A stretch of DNA of 56,357 nucleotides from Gammaproteobacteria bacterium (GTDB lineage: Bacteria; Pseudomonadota; Gammaproteobacteria; Arenicellales; Arenicellaceae), in assembly GCA_013002025.1 (NCBI GenBank), contig JABDKW010000018.1:1-56357 (forward strand), given 5' to 3'. The notes under the pieces were generated by a model, which was not told the origin of the DNA, searched no databases, and saw nothing but the letters and a program-made list of their open reading frames with translations. Of the stretch, positions 34,191 through 43,310 are shown piece by piece. Position numbers and translations under genes: made by a program. Numbering within the stretch: position 1 is the stretch's first letter; each line of letters begins with the position of its first letter.

Positions 34191-35195
34191 ATGAAATCAT
34201 TGAAAGTTGGGTTGTTGGGCGGTGGTTCCTGGGGTACCGCCGTCGCGTCGTTGGTCGCCAAGAATACCGATGTGACCATGTGGGCGCGCGACAAAGATAC
34301 GGTTAAAGAAATTAACTCGCATCACACCAATGAAAAATATTTACCGGGTGCGACCATTCATAAACGAGTTACTGCGAGGCACCGAATTAAGAAGGTTATG
34401 GCCGACGCAGACGTGTTGGTAATGGGCGTACCATCAAATGTGTTTCGCGAGGTATTGGAAGAAGCCAAGCCATACATTCGTGCCTGGGTGCCGGTGGTGA
34501 GCCTGACCAAAGGCTTGGAAAAAGATACCGATCTGCGCATGACCGAAGTGGTGCGCCAGGTACTGCCAGGGCACCCGGTGGGCGTGTTGACCGGGCCAAA
34601 CCTGTCGCGCGAAATTATGGCCGGGCAAGCCGCCGCCAGTGTTATCGCCATGGAAGATGAAATCATTGTTAAGCAGCTACAGAAAGTGTTTAACAGCGGC
34701 CTGTTCCGGGTCTATACCAACGATGATGTAATTGGCTGTGAACTAGGCGGCGTATTAAAAAACATCATCGCCATCGCCGTGGGCATGGGGGTTGGGCTGG
34801 GTGCGGGAGACAATACCCGGTCAGCACTCATCACCCGAGGTTTGGCAGAGGTAACCCGGCTGGGTGTGGCGCTGGGGGGCCGTGCTGAAACGTTTTCCGG
34901 TCTGGCCGGCATGGGAGATATGCTGGCGACGTGTATCAGCCCACAAAGTCGTAACCATCACGTCGGAATTGAGCTTGGCAGGGGTCGCAGCATTGATGAC
35001 ATCATCAGCGAAATGGTGATGGTGGCCGAGGGCGTAAAAAGCGCGCCCACAGTGATGGCATTGGCTGCCAAACATAATATTGAGATGCCCATAGCAAGAG
35101 ACGTATCGGATGTGATCGCGGGCACCCGCACGCCAGTGCAAGCCTTTGCTGGGCTGGTGCGGCAAATGGCCGGCTCCGAATCCGACCCCGGCTAA
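34191..35195 (+). CDS. gpsA: NAD(P)-dependent glycerol-3-phosphate dehydrogenase
   Basis: A 334-residue enzyme that reduces dihydroxyacetone phosphate to sn-glycerol-3-phosphate, the backbone for PlsB. Seen: Rossmann loop LLGGGSWGTAVASLV, then VLVMGVPSNVFREVLEE, the GPNLSREI segment, the catalytic Lys in ELGGVLKNIIAIAVG, and FSGLAGMGDMLATC. The length is normal. The start is the ATG at 34191 with GGAG upstream. It lies in an operon with HAD-PlsC and plsB and divergent to WS/DGAT, which ties it to storage-lipid supply as well as membrane lipids. Confidence 0.97.
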   Translation: MKSLKVGLLGGGSWGTAVASLVAKNTDVTMWARDKDTVKEINSHHTNEKYLPGATIHKRVTARHRIKKVMADADVLVMGVPSNVFREVLEEAKPYIRAWVPVVSLTKGLEKDTDLRMTEVVRQVLPGHPVGVLTGPNLSREIMAGQAAASVIAMEDEIIVKQLQKVFNSGLFRVYTNDDVIGCELGGVLKNIIAIAVGMGVGLGAGDNTRSALITRGLAEVTRLGVALGGRAETFSGLAGMGDMLATCISPQSRNHHVGIELGRGRSIDDIISEMVMVAEGVKSAPTVMALAAKHNIEMPIARDVSDVIAGTRTPVQAFAGLVRQMAGSESDPG

Positions 35196-35271
35196 ATCCA
35201 ACCTTTTCGAGCCTGGGGCTACACTTCCGAAAACCGCTAGTATTGCATGGCCGCGGGTCTACAATAGACCC

Positions 35272-36669
35272 ATGCCGAGCCGCCCAGAAAAATTAAACCG
35301 TAAACAATGTGAGCGGGCTCGCCGCGCTCGCGACGCGCGGTTTGACGGCCGCTTCTTCACCGCGGTGAAGACCACGGGTATCTATTGCCGGCCGATTTGC
35401 CCGGCCAATCAGCCACTGGAAAAAAATGTAGACTATTATGCGTCGGCGATTAGTGCCGCGCAGGCGGGTTATCGACCCTGTTTGCGATGCCGCCCCGACA
35501 GCGCCCCTGATTCCTGCGCCTGGTTAGGCACACAAACCACGTTTCAAAGGGCGCTGCGGTTAATTCAGCAGGGAGAATTGCAGCAAGGTAGCTTGAGCGA
35601 ACTGGCTGAGCGCCTCGGCATATCCGACCGCTACCTGCGTAACCTGTTCCACGAGAATCTGGGCACCTCACCCAAACAATACGCTGTGTACCAACAGTGT
35701 CTGTTTGCCAAACAATTGCTGCATGAAACATCTCTACCAGTGACGGAAATCGCCTTCGCATCCGGTTTTAACAGTGTGCGCCGCTTTAACGAAGCGATGC
35801 AGCAACAAATGCATTTGAGCCCCAGCCGCATTCGAAAGAGTGATGTGCCGACGACCAGCAGCTTGCGATTGAAGCTCTATTATCGACCACCCTATGCCTG
35901 GCAGGAGATGCTGGAATTTCTCGCCCGGCGCCTGGTGCCGGGCTTAGAGTGGGTATCAGAAGATGGGTACGGAAGAACGCTGCAGCTCGGTGATACTGTG
36001 GGTTGGATGCAGTTGTCACAGGCCAGCGGCGAGCATCATTTGTGGCTGGAGTTGCAATTGAATCGCCATGAAAATCTCAATGTCATCACTCAACGCATCA
36101 AAGCATTGTTTGATGTTGATGCACCGATTGATGCGATTGATGAGCAGCTGCAAGCACTATTAGGTGAATCTTTGGCTTACTTGCCGGGCTTACGCGTGCC
36201 GGGAATCTGGTCGCATTTTGAGGCCGGCGTACGCGCTATTCTGGGGCAGCAAGTCTCGGTGGCCGCGGCCCGCAATCTGGTGCAGTCTCTGGTTACCGAG
36301 TTGGGTGAGGAGATACCACTGCCTGGCGGTGCTGCGGGCTTTTTATTTCCTTCGCCTGACGCGGTCTTGGACAGTGACTTGGGATTTTTTAAGATGCCGC
36401 AGGCGCGTAAAGATACGGTACATCGCTTGGCTCGACACCTACTCGAATCTGAGGCCCCGGACAACATAGATGCCTGGTCTGATATTAAGGGTATTGGCCC
36501 CTGGACTGTCGCCTATGTGAAAATGCGCGCCGTCAAAGACCCTGATGTGTGGCTGAGCGGTGATGCCGGCATTCGCAATGCTCTACAGCTCGTCGAGCCA
36601 GCGCTCAATGCAGACGCAGCCAGCCCCTGGCGCAGTTACCTAACTTTTCAGCTCTGGAACCAATTATGA
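35272..36669 (+). CDS. alkA: DNA-3-methyladenine glycosylase 2 with Ada-type N-terminal domain (AlkA-Ada fusion)
   Basis: A 465-residue DNA repair protein. The N-terminal third is the Ada zinc-binding methyl-phosphotriester domain: FFTAVKTTGIYCRPICPA and YRPCLRCRPD provide the four Zn Cys, one being the methyl acceptor. An AraC-type helix-turn-helix follows (LSELAERLGISDRYLRNLF). The C-terminal half is the AlkA domain with a helix-hairpin-helix (IKGIGPWTVAYVKMRA) and the catalytic Asp in LSGDAGIRNAL. It excises alkylated bases and probably regulates the adaptive response. The ATG at 35272 is chosen; an earlier start at 35146 would overlap gpsA. The ogt gene overlaps the stop by four bases (ATGA), giving translational coupling. 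Confidence 0.93.
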   Translation: MPSRPEKLNRKQCERARRARDARFDGRFFTAVKTTGIYCRPICPANQPLEKNVDYYASAISAAQAGYRPCLRCRPDSAPDSCAWLGTQTTFQRALRLIQQGELQQGSLSELAERLGISDRYLRNLFHENLGTSPKQYAVYQQCLFAKQLLHETSLPVTEIAFASGFNSVRRFNEAMQQQMHLSPSRIRKSDVPTTSSLRLKLYYRPPYAWQEMLEFLARRLVPGLEWVSEDGYGRTLQLGDTVGWMQLSQASGEHHLWLELQLNRHENLNVITQRIKALFDVDAPIDAIDEQLQALLGESLAYLPGLRVPGIWSHFEAGVRAILGQQVSVAAARNLVQSLVTELGEEIPLPGGAAGFLFPSPDAVLDSDLGFFKMPQARKDTVHRLARHLLESEAPDNIDAWSDIKGIGPWTVAYVKMRAVKDPDVWLSGDAGIRNALQLVEPALNADAASPWRSYLTFQLWNQL

Positions 36670-37130
36670 AAAACGCCTTTATTGATCATCTTGAAACGCC
36701 ATTGGGGCCAATGGAAATTACCGCTGATGACCGGGCGGTTCTGTCAATACACTTTGTTGAACGCACACAAGCAGCGCAGCCAAACGAGGTAACTCGCTTA
36801 TGTAAGGCGCAGCTAACCGAGTATTTTGCCGGGCAGCGTGAACAGTTTGAATTGCCATTGGCGCCGCAGGGCACCGAGTTTCAGCGTGGTGTATGGCAGG
36901 CATTGGTCGAAATAGGTTTTGGTAAAACCAGCACCTACAGCGATATCGCGCGGCGCATAAACAATCCTAAAGCGGTCCGCGCAGTGGGGGCTGCCAATGG
37001 CAAAAATCCGCTGACCATCGTGGTTCCCTGCCACCGGATTATCGGTGCGGACGGTAGCCTGACCGGTTACGCATCGGGCGTGGAGCGCAAGTCCTGGTTA
37101 TTAAAGCACGAGTCAAACTCATTGTTTTAA
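36666..37130 (+). CDS. ogt: Methylated-DNA--protein-cysteine methyltransferase
   Basis: A 154-residue suicide repair protein that removes alkyl groups from O6-methylguanine. The active-site Cys lies in IVVPCHRIIGADG, followed by the family segment LTGYASGVERKSWLL. The DNA-binding helix region is FGKTSTYSDIARRI, with the Arg finger in NPKAVRAVGAANGKNP. Its start overlaps the AlkA-Ada stop by four bases. The two genes together rebuild the functions that E. coli holds in Ada: N-Ada and AlkA in one protein, O6-methylguanine repair in the next. Confidence 0.96.
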   Translation: MKNAFIDHLETPLGPMEITADDRAVLSIHFVERTQAAQPNEVTRLCKAQLTEYFAGQREQFELPLAPQGTEFQRGVWQALVEIGFGKTSTYSDIARRINNPKAVRAVGAANGKNPLTIVVPCHRIIGADGSLTGYASGVERKSWLLKHESNSLF

Positions 37131-37184
37131 CACACCTGCTGCGGTATTTTTAAGCACCTTAAATATCCCGCTCAGGCCACACCC

Positions 37185-37421
37185 ATGAAGTTTATTGTGT
37201 TACCACTCTGGATCGCAATCGTCGCCAATCTGCTCGGCGTGTTACCGGCAGCCTGGTACACGCCACTCAATGTGGTGGGTGCGCTGTTGGTGGTAGCCCA
37301 CCTCGCCGAATATTTTATTTTTCAGGACAAAATCAAAGCGCGGGGCGACAGCCCGCTAAACGCATTTATCCAAACCATGCTGTTTGGAATTCTGTACTTT
37401 GGCAAAAGTAGCAAGTCCTAG
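37185..37421 (+). CDS. DUF1145 membrane protein
   Basis: A 78-residue small inner-membrane protein with two to three hydrophobic segments (FIVLPLWIAIVANLLGVLP, LNVVGALLVVAHLAEYFIF, FIQTMLFGILYFG). The pattern, with the short loop DKIKARGDSPLNAF, matches DUF1145 (YhhL-like). Function unknown. The start is an ATG at 37185. It follows ogt by 54 bases and may be read from the same transcript. Confidence 0.85.
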   Translation: MKFIVLPLWIAIVANLLGVLPAAWYTPLNVVGALLVVAHLAEYFIFQDKIKARGDSPLNAFIQTMLFGILYFGKSSKS

Positions 37422-37467
37422 CCTCTGTCTTGGATGAACCTCCAATCTAAGCCAGACATAAACTGAT

Positions 37468-39312
37468 ATGCCCCCTCTTAATCTATGGCAACGCAGCGCA
37501 GTGGCGATGGCTGTCGCACAAGTGGTGCAGATCGAGTCGGCACATGCCGCTGACATCATCGTGGATGCAGGCTGCACGTTGCGTCAGGCGATAACGTCCG
37601 CTAATAGTGATATGGGGCAGGGCAGTTGTGTCTCGGGAGCAGGGCCGGATACGATTCTGCTCCCTGCGGCTACGCTCAGCTATGCTGATGCACCTTACTA
37701 TTACGATGGCCTCTCATATACGGTGGACTCAGCGTTGCCCACCATCACCTCTAATATAACGCTCCAGGGTGATACTGGTGGCGCCAGTGCCATAATCCGC
37801 GACGCCAGCAGCGCTACCGACTTTAGACTTCTCGCGGTGGAGAGCTATTACTCGCTCACCATCAGCTCAGTCACCTTGCAAAACGGCGCGGCGGATAATG
37901 GCGCTGCGCTCTACGGCTATGACGCGACCGTTTCTATCAGCGACAGCTCGTTCTCGGGCAATGAGGCGGTTTATCAGGGCGGCGCGATTGATGTGCGCGG
38001 CGGTGCGAGTTTGACGATTACCAACAGCACCTTCAGCAACAATAACTCCGGCGATGGCGGCGCAGCAATCTATGCACAGGACCCGCGGTTTCTCAGTATC
38101 GATGGCAGTGAAATTTCCTACAATAGTGCCGGCTTGGGACTAGCCGCGACCCAAGGGGGTGCGGTTAGTGTATATGGTTATGGTTACGGCTATGGCTATG
38201 GCGGAGCCGCGAGTGTTTCCGGTACCCAAATTAGCAACAATGAGGCGCTGGGCCGCGAAGCCGGCGGCCTGTATGTTTATGGCATGTCCCTGAGTTTGAG
38301 TAATGTATCGATCACCCAAAACAAGGCGGCAGAAGGCGCGGGTATTTATGCCAACGATAGCATTTTAGATTTTGACTCCGTCACGATCACTGCGAATAGC
38401 GCCTCTATTAGCGGCGGCGGTATCCTGGCAGGTTTCGACACTTACCTGCAATTAAGCGACTCTACTCTGGAGAACAATACTGCGGCACAATATGGCGCAG
38501 CGATTTTCCTAAGCGATTCAAATGCCAGTCTGGGAGCATCTCAGTTAACAGAGAATAATGCCGCTATCAGCGGTGGTGCGCTCTACATCGCAGGTACGGC
38601 CCAAGCTTCTCTGCAGCGAATGACTGTGGCAGCCAATAGCGCACAATATGGCGCCGCACTGTTTTTAAAGGGTGGCAGTTCCGTAATCGATAAGAGCAGC
38701 ATTATCGAAAATTCGGCCAGCGTTTCGGGTGGCGCCATCAGCCATATGGCTGACTCTCTGATTGTTCGTAACAGCACGCTTTCCGGTAATATCGCGCCAG
38801 CGCGTGTCGCGCTCGATATCACCATGGGGTCGGCCACTATCTACAACAGCACTATTTACGCGAATTCGGCCACGACGTTAAATGCCGATGCCGCAGCACT
38901 TTACGCCAGCGTGCCTGTGACCCTAAACAATACCGTACTCGCTGGTACCGCGGGTGCGGAGTGTGCGGGCACCGCCGCCGGCACGCTGGTCAATAATCAC
39001 AATTGGTTTGCCGATGCCAGCTGTGACGGGGTGGCTCAAGGTAACCCCTTGCTAAATGAATTGGCCGACAACAACGCTGGTTTTCCCTATGCCACATTAA
39101 CCCATGCGCCAAGCCTGTCTTCACCTTTGATTGGCGCAGGCAATACTACCTATTGCGGAGTCGGCGACTTTGTAACGGATCAGCGTGGTGCGCCGCGTGG
39201 TGCCAGTCAGTGCGATATTGGTGCCGTGGAAGGTGGCATTGAAGGCCCGGCAGACACCGCGTGTTTTGTAACCAAGGCGGCGAATGGCAATGTGGTCACG
39301 TTTTGCCTGTAA
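37468..39312 (+). CDS. Exported right-handed beta-helix protein (choice-of-anchor Q-like)
   Basis: A 614-residue secreted protein. The N-terminus is a signal peptide (QRSAVAMAVAQVVQIESAHA), then CTLRQAITSANSD, which is the diagnostic opening of the choice-of-anchor Q family (C-S/T-L-R-x-A-I-x-x-A-N). About 20 parallel beta-helix turns follow, with GAAIY, NNSGDGG, GGAIDVRGGASLTITNSTFS-type units and many Asn/Ser. Residues about 236-247 form a YGYGYGYGYGG run in the helix. The C-terminus has Cys pairs (GAECAG, ASCDG, ACFVTK) instead of an anchor that I can name. Likely a surface adhesin or polysaccharide-binding protein. Regulation unknown. Confidence 0.85.
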   Translation: MPPLNLWQRSAVAMAVAQVVQIESAHAADIIVDAGCTLRQAITSANSDMGQGSCVSGAGPDTILLPAATLSYADAPYYYDGLSYTVDSALPTITSNITLQGDTGGASAIIRDASSATDFRLLAVESYYSLTISSVTLQNGAADNGAALYGYDATVSISDSSFSGNEAVYQGGAIDVRGGASLTITNSTFSNNNSGDGGAAIYAQDPRFLSIDGSEISYNSAGLGLAATQGGAVSVYGYGYGYGYGGAASVSGTQISNNEALGREAGGLYVYGMSLSLSNVSITQNKAAEGAGIYANDSILDFDSVTITANSASISGGGILAGFDTYLQLSDSTLENNTAAQYGAAIFLSDSNASLGASQLTENNAAISGGALYIAGTAQASLQRMTVAANSAQYGAALFLKGGSSVIDKSSIIENSASVSGGAISHMADSLIVRNSTLSGNIAPARVALDITMGSATIYNSTIYANSATTLNADAAALYASVPVTLNNTVLAGTAGAECAGTAAGTLVNNHNWFADASCDGVAQGNPLLNELADNNAGFPYATLTHAPSLSSPLIGAGNTTYCGVGDFVTDQRGAPRGASQCDIGAVEGGIEGPADTACFVTKAANGNVVTFCL

Positions 39313-39319
39313 CTGCGGG

Positions 39320-40603
39320 CTAGACGAATAACCCCTTCAGGGCGAAAAAGAACAAGATCGAAAAGCCAGCTCCGGCGGGCAGGGTGATCAGCCAGGATAA
39401 AAGGATTCTACCAATGACACCAAAGTTGAGAGCCGACACACCGCGTGCTAACCCTACGCCCAGCACCGCGCCCACCAGCGTGTGGGTTGTTGAAATTGGC
39501 AGGCCCCAGGTCGACGCCAGCACCACGGTGGCGGCGGCACCTAGCTCGGCAGCAAACCCGCGACTCGGGGTCAGTTCCGTGATTTTGCGGCCGATCGTGC
39601 CCATGACGCGCACGCCATAGGTGGCCAGGCCAATCACGATACCAAGACCACCGAGGATCAGTATCCAGCTTGGCATGGCGGATTTGGATGCGACTTCGCC
39701 ACCGCTGCTAATCACGCTGACTATGGCAGCCAGCGGGCCCACCGCATTGGCCACATCGTTTGAGCCATGCGCAAACGCCATCGCTGACGCGGTGAACACC
39801 ATTAGTACAGCAAAGATGCCTTCCACATTGGTAAAGCGGTTGGTCGGGTGTTCTGGCAAGCCCTCGCGCAACCCACTGAGCATCCAGCGGCCGATCAGAG
39901 CCACCAGAATACCGACGCCAATCGACAGCGGCAGGGCATTCAATAATTGGCTCTCAAAGCCAAAATCCAGCGCAAAGCCAGTGTTCTTCAGGCCCTTGAG
40001 TATGGTGACCAGTGCAATCAACAAGCCCACCAGAAACATATATACAGGCACATAGCGTTTGGCGTATTTGAACGGCCGGTCGGTATCCAACACCAATTTT
40101 TTGACGCTGATAAATAACGCAAACGAGATGGTGCCAGCCATCACCGGTGACACCACCCAACTGGCTACAATACTGCCGACCTTGCTCCAATCAACCGCAT
40201 CGACAGATATACCGACAGCAGCGAAACCCACCAGCGCGCCGACAATCGAGTGGGTGGTGGAAACCGGCCAGCCCTGCATGCTGGCAATGAGCAGCCAGGT
40301 GCCCGCGGCTAGAAGCGACGCCATCATGCCGAACACCAGAAGATCGGGTTGGTCCTGTATCAGAGTCGGGTCGAGAATCCCTTTGCGTATGGTGGACGTT
40401 ACTTCGCCGCCTGCCAGATAAGCGCCGGCGAATTCGAACACAATGGCAATTAGAATCGCTTGCTTTAAAGTCAGGGCGCGCGAACCGACCGAAGTGCCCA
40501 TTGCGTTCGCGACATCATTGGCACCAATACCCCAGGCCATGAAAAAAGCAAACACACAGCCGAGAATGAGAAGCGTCTGGCCGTGCTGCGCAATGATTTC
40601 CAT
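39320..40603 (-). CDS. pitA: PiT family inorganic phosphate transporter
   Basis: A 427-residue inner-membrane phosphate transporter. The family signature occurs twice, once per half: GANDVANAMGTSVGSRALT near the N-terminus and GSNDVANAVGPLAAIVSV in the second half. About ten membrane helices are visible (IAIVFEFAGAYLAGG, LVFGMMASLLAAGTWLLIA, ILILGGLGIVIGLATYGV, ILLSWLITLPAGAGFSILF). It uses the proton or sodium gradient to take up phosphate (PitA-type imports metal-phosphate; sodium-coupled members exist). The ATG at 40603 has AGGAAACC upstream. No phoU-like DUF47 gene lies next to it. Symbol given by family, ion unknown. Confidence 0.92.
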   Translation of the reverse strand: MEIIAQHGQTLLILGCVFAFFMAWGIGANDVANAMGTSVGSRALTLKQAILIAIVFEFAGAYLAGGEVTSTIRKGILDPTLIQDQPDLLVFGMMASLLAAGTWLLIASMQGWPVSTTHSIVGALVGFAAVGISVDAVDWSKVGSIVASWVVSPVMAGTISFALFISVKKLVLDTDRPFKYAKRYVPVYMFLVGLLIALVTILKGLKNTGFALDFGFESQLLNALPLSIGVGILVALIGRWMLSGLREGLPEHPTNRFTNVEGIFAVLMVFTASAMAFAHGSNDVANAVGPLAAIVSVISSGGEVASKSAMPSWILILGGLGIVIGLATYGVRVMGTIGRKITELTPSRGFAAELGAAATVVLASTWGLPISTTHTLVGAVLGVGLARGVSALNFGVIGRILLSWLITLPAGAGFSILFFFALKGLFV

Positions 40604-40754
40604 AGGTTTCCTACACGTGGTTGGTGGTGCGGCCGTTACTCTTTATCGATTATAAATGCGGTAACGGTCCGCCTGTCTAAGTCAAAACGGCTGCTGACGC
40701 TGTAAGCGGACGCTTTCGGCGAACTCTGTCAGCGCTGACGGTGGTTCAAAACAG

Positions 40755-43067
40755 TCAGGAAAATCGCGTTGCCAACGACTCGTTTACCTGATCAATCAAG
40801 CCCGCCCAATCGCCGGACGTTTGCTGGCGCATGATGCTGATCCGGGGGTACCAGGGGCTGGCGTGCTGTTCGGACAACCAGCGCCAGTCAGCGTGCGGTG
40901 ATAATAGTACCAGAGCGGGCACCTTCAGCGAACCCGCCAAATGCACCACAGAGGTACAAACAGAGATCACCAGATCCATTTGCTGTAATAGAGCGCCGGT
41001 ATGCGAGTAGCTGACCAGCTCCTGCTCTAAATCGGTGACCCCATGCTCACTCAGGGTTTGTTTGTGCTCGCCACTGATCGGCAATTGAAAACTGTAGAAA
41101 TCGTAGGCATCGTTCTCGGCCAGGCGCATAATTTCGTCAATCGGGCAGGAGCGGTGGTGATTAATCTGTTGGGTCGGACTGCCGGCCCATACCAGACCGA
41201 TCTTGGGTTTGCCATTGCCTGCTAATTGAGGCACCACAACCTGCGGCGATATTTTCATGTAGGGTGCGTCCGCATATAGATTGTCGAGGCTGATATTCAA
41301 GACCCCGGCCAAGGACATTATCGGGCAATATACGTCGAACAAGTCGGTGGGCAGATTGCCCGGCAGGCGCACTTCATCAACGCAATCCATTTCTTTAAAC
41401 AACAGTCTTAACGGTTCGGTGCACACCAGCACCAGTTTCTTACAGCGCTGCCTGACCTGAGGCAGAAATCGTGCAAATTGAATGGCGTCACCATTGCCCT
41501 GTTCGGTATGCACCAGCAGGGTTTTGTCACTTATATCCTCGCCTTTCCACTGCGGTTGCGGGCAATTAAATGGCCGAAAAGTCGGCATCTTCCAGCGCCA
41601 TTCGTATTCTTCCCAGCCCTCGGCCAATTTCCCCTGTTTCAGTAATACGCAGCCGCGATTGAAATGTGCGGTGGCGTATTTTTGGTCGGCAGCAATGGCG
41701 GCGTCATAGCATTTAATGGCGGTATCAAAGTCCAGTTTACCCGCATGGGCGTGGCCCAGGCTATTGTGTGCCTCGGCGTGGTTAGGCTGCTGCTGTAGCG
41801 CTTTGTTTAACGCATCAATGGCTTCATCCCAACGTTCCTTATCAGAATAGGCCACGCCAAGGTGGTAAAGAATAGTTACGTTCTCCGGGTCATCCTGCAG
41901 AATCCCCTGATAGGCTGCAATCGCCTGGTCCAGCTCTTTGCGTCGATGATGCTGAATCGCCTGTTCGATTTTCAGTTGTTTTGGGTCAGGTGGCGTGAAG
42001 TCTTTAATTGCCTCATCCGGAATTGAATACGAGCTGCGCAGCAGTGGGTCATGCAGGTCCAGTAGCGCCGGGTATTTCCACGGCACCAGTTGCACAGAAA
42101 ATATTTCCTGCACGCCGCCTGAGAACACCAGAAAGCCCACCGTTTCGCCTTTCTCGATATCTACAATCCAGACCCCGCATTTGCGATCCTGCTCGCGCTC
42201 GGTCAGAGGCAGCCCCGCGAACACCGCCGTCTCGCGTACTTCGGATAAGCCGATCACGGCGTAGCGCTCAACGAAATCGATGCCGCGGCAGAATCCCGGC
42301 ACCTGCGCGACCACTGTTTTTTCGCCGCTTTGCTCGTCAATGGTAACCAGCTGCCCGGCGCCGGACTCCAAGACCCACAATTTGTCACGGTACCAGCGCG
42401 GCGAGTGTGGCATAGACAGGCCATCGGCAATCATTCGGTTGCTCTCGATGTCCATAATCATGCCACCAAAGGCTTTATTGTCGCGCCAACCGCCCGGGGT
42501 ATCGGTAGTGCCCAGCGCACTGACATATCTCGGTTTGCCATCACGCATGGCCAGGCCGTTGAGATGGCAGCGGTCAGTCAGGTCGTACCCGCTTATAAAA
42601 GGTGGCCGCCAGCGCGGCACAATGCTGTGGTTTAAATCCACGGTGCACAAACACGACATCTTGGTGTTGACGATCCACAACTCATTATCTTTATCGAAGC
42701 CCATCTCATGGATGTCGATATCGCCCGTAATATGAGTTTGGCGCGGTAAAAACGCCGCATCATGTGTATTGACCGGCTCTACCTTAGGGCCAACATTGGC
42801 CATATTAAAGTAGTCGATCACCTGGTGGCCGGAGCCCACGCTGAGCCGGCCATTGGCGAACGCGACGCCCATGGGCTTGGGCAGACTGACAAAATGGGTG
42901 TTCAAACTGTTTTCCTGAGCTCGTAGCAATATCAATTTGCCGGCCTGATAGGTGGACACCACCAGGCTGGCATTGGCTTGCTTGAGTAGTTGCGGGAAAG
43001 TGGTGGTATGTTGGCTGCTAAGTAGTTCCGACACAGTCTTTTTCTTATCAGGGTGTTTGGCGCTCAT
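40755..43067 (-). CDS. TIGR03032 domain-TPR-glycosyltransferase-like fusion
   Basis: A 770-residue protein of three parts. Residues about 15-350 match the TIGR03032 family (ASLVVSTYQAGKLILLRAQ, HDAAFLPRQTHITGDIDIHE, MGFDKDNELWIVNTKMSCLC), a beta-propeller-like domain of unknown function. Residues about 365-500 are TPR helices (LDQAIAAYQGILQDDPENV, DEAIDALNKALQQQPNHAE). The C-terminal part (about 500-770) resembles the GT9/TPR-associated glycosyltransferase-like fold: LLVHTEQGNGDAIQFARFLP, GLVWAGSPTQQ and DLVISVCTSVVHLAGSLKVP. No signal peptide or membrane segment is seen, so it is probably cytoplasmic. Whether it transfers sugar is untested. A single-gene unit, divergent from the electron-transfer cluster. 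Confidence 0.85.
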   Translation of the reverse strand: MSAKHPDKKKTVSELLSSQHTTTFPQLLKQANASLVVSTYQAGKLILLRAQENSLNTHFVSLPKPMGVAFANGRLSVGSGHQVIDYFNMANVGPKVEPVNTHDAAFLPRQTHITGDIDIHEMGFDKDNELWIVNTKMSCLCTVDLNHSIVPRWRPPFISGYDLTDRCHLNGLAMRDGKPRYVSALGTTDTPGGWRDNKAFGGMIMDIESNRMIADGLSMPHSPRWYRDKLWVLESGAGQLVTIDEQSGEKTVVAQVPGFCRGIDFVERYAVIGLSEVRETAVFAGLPLTEREQDRKCGVWIVDIEKGETVGFLVFSGGVQEIFSVQLVPWKYPALLDLHDPLLRSSYSIPDEAIKDFTPPDPKQLKIEQAIQHHRRKELDQAIAAYQGILQDDPENVTILYHLGVAYSDKERWDEAIDALNKALQQQPNHAEAHNSLGHAHAGKLDFDTAIKCYDAAIAADQKYATAHFNRGCVLLKQGKLAEGWEEYEWRWKMPTFRPFNCPQPQWKGEDISDKTLLVHTEQGNGDAIQFARFLPQVRQRCKKLVLVCTEPLRLLFKEMDCVDEVRLPGNLPTDLFDVYCPIMSLAGVLNISLDNLYADAPYMKISPQVVVPQLAGNGKPKIGLVWAGSPTQQINHHRSCPIDEIMRLAENDAYDFYSFQLPISGEHKQTLSEHGVTDLEQELVSYSHTGALLQQMDLVISVCTSVVHLAGSLKVPALVLLSPHADWRWLSEQHASPWYPRISIMRQQTSGDWAGLIDQVNESLATRFS

Positions 43068-43310
43068 ATTATGCGCAGAAATGCCCGAATTCGGCCAGCG
43101 AATTGCGCCTCGATCGAGTTGCTGGTGAAGGGGATTGATTAATTTTTAATCGAAATACAACTATTCGGACGAAATTTGGCATCTGGTGTTATGCTAGAGT
43201 TTACAACTGACAAATAAGCTTCTATATAAGTTGTTTAGATTCTAAAAAATACGTAGTCAGACAAAAAAATAGTTGGGCGTTGAAACCAGAAAAAATCGGA
43301 GGTGGTGAGA

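Noticed and set aside
43141..43204. Promoter candidates (TTGGCA, TATGCT, sigma-54-like GG/GC) before the electron-transfer cluster
   Set aside because: Spacing fits neither sigma-70 nor the GG-N10-GC rule of sigma-54, so no promoter is called.
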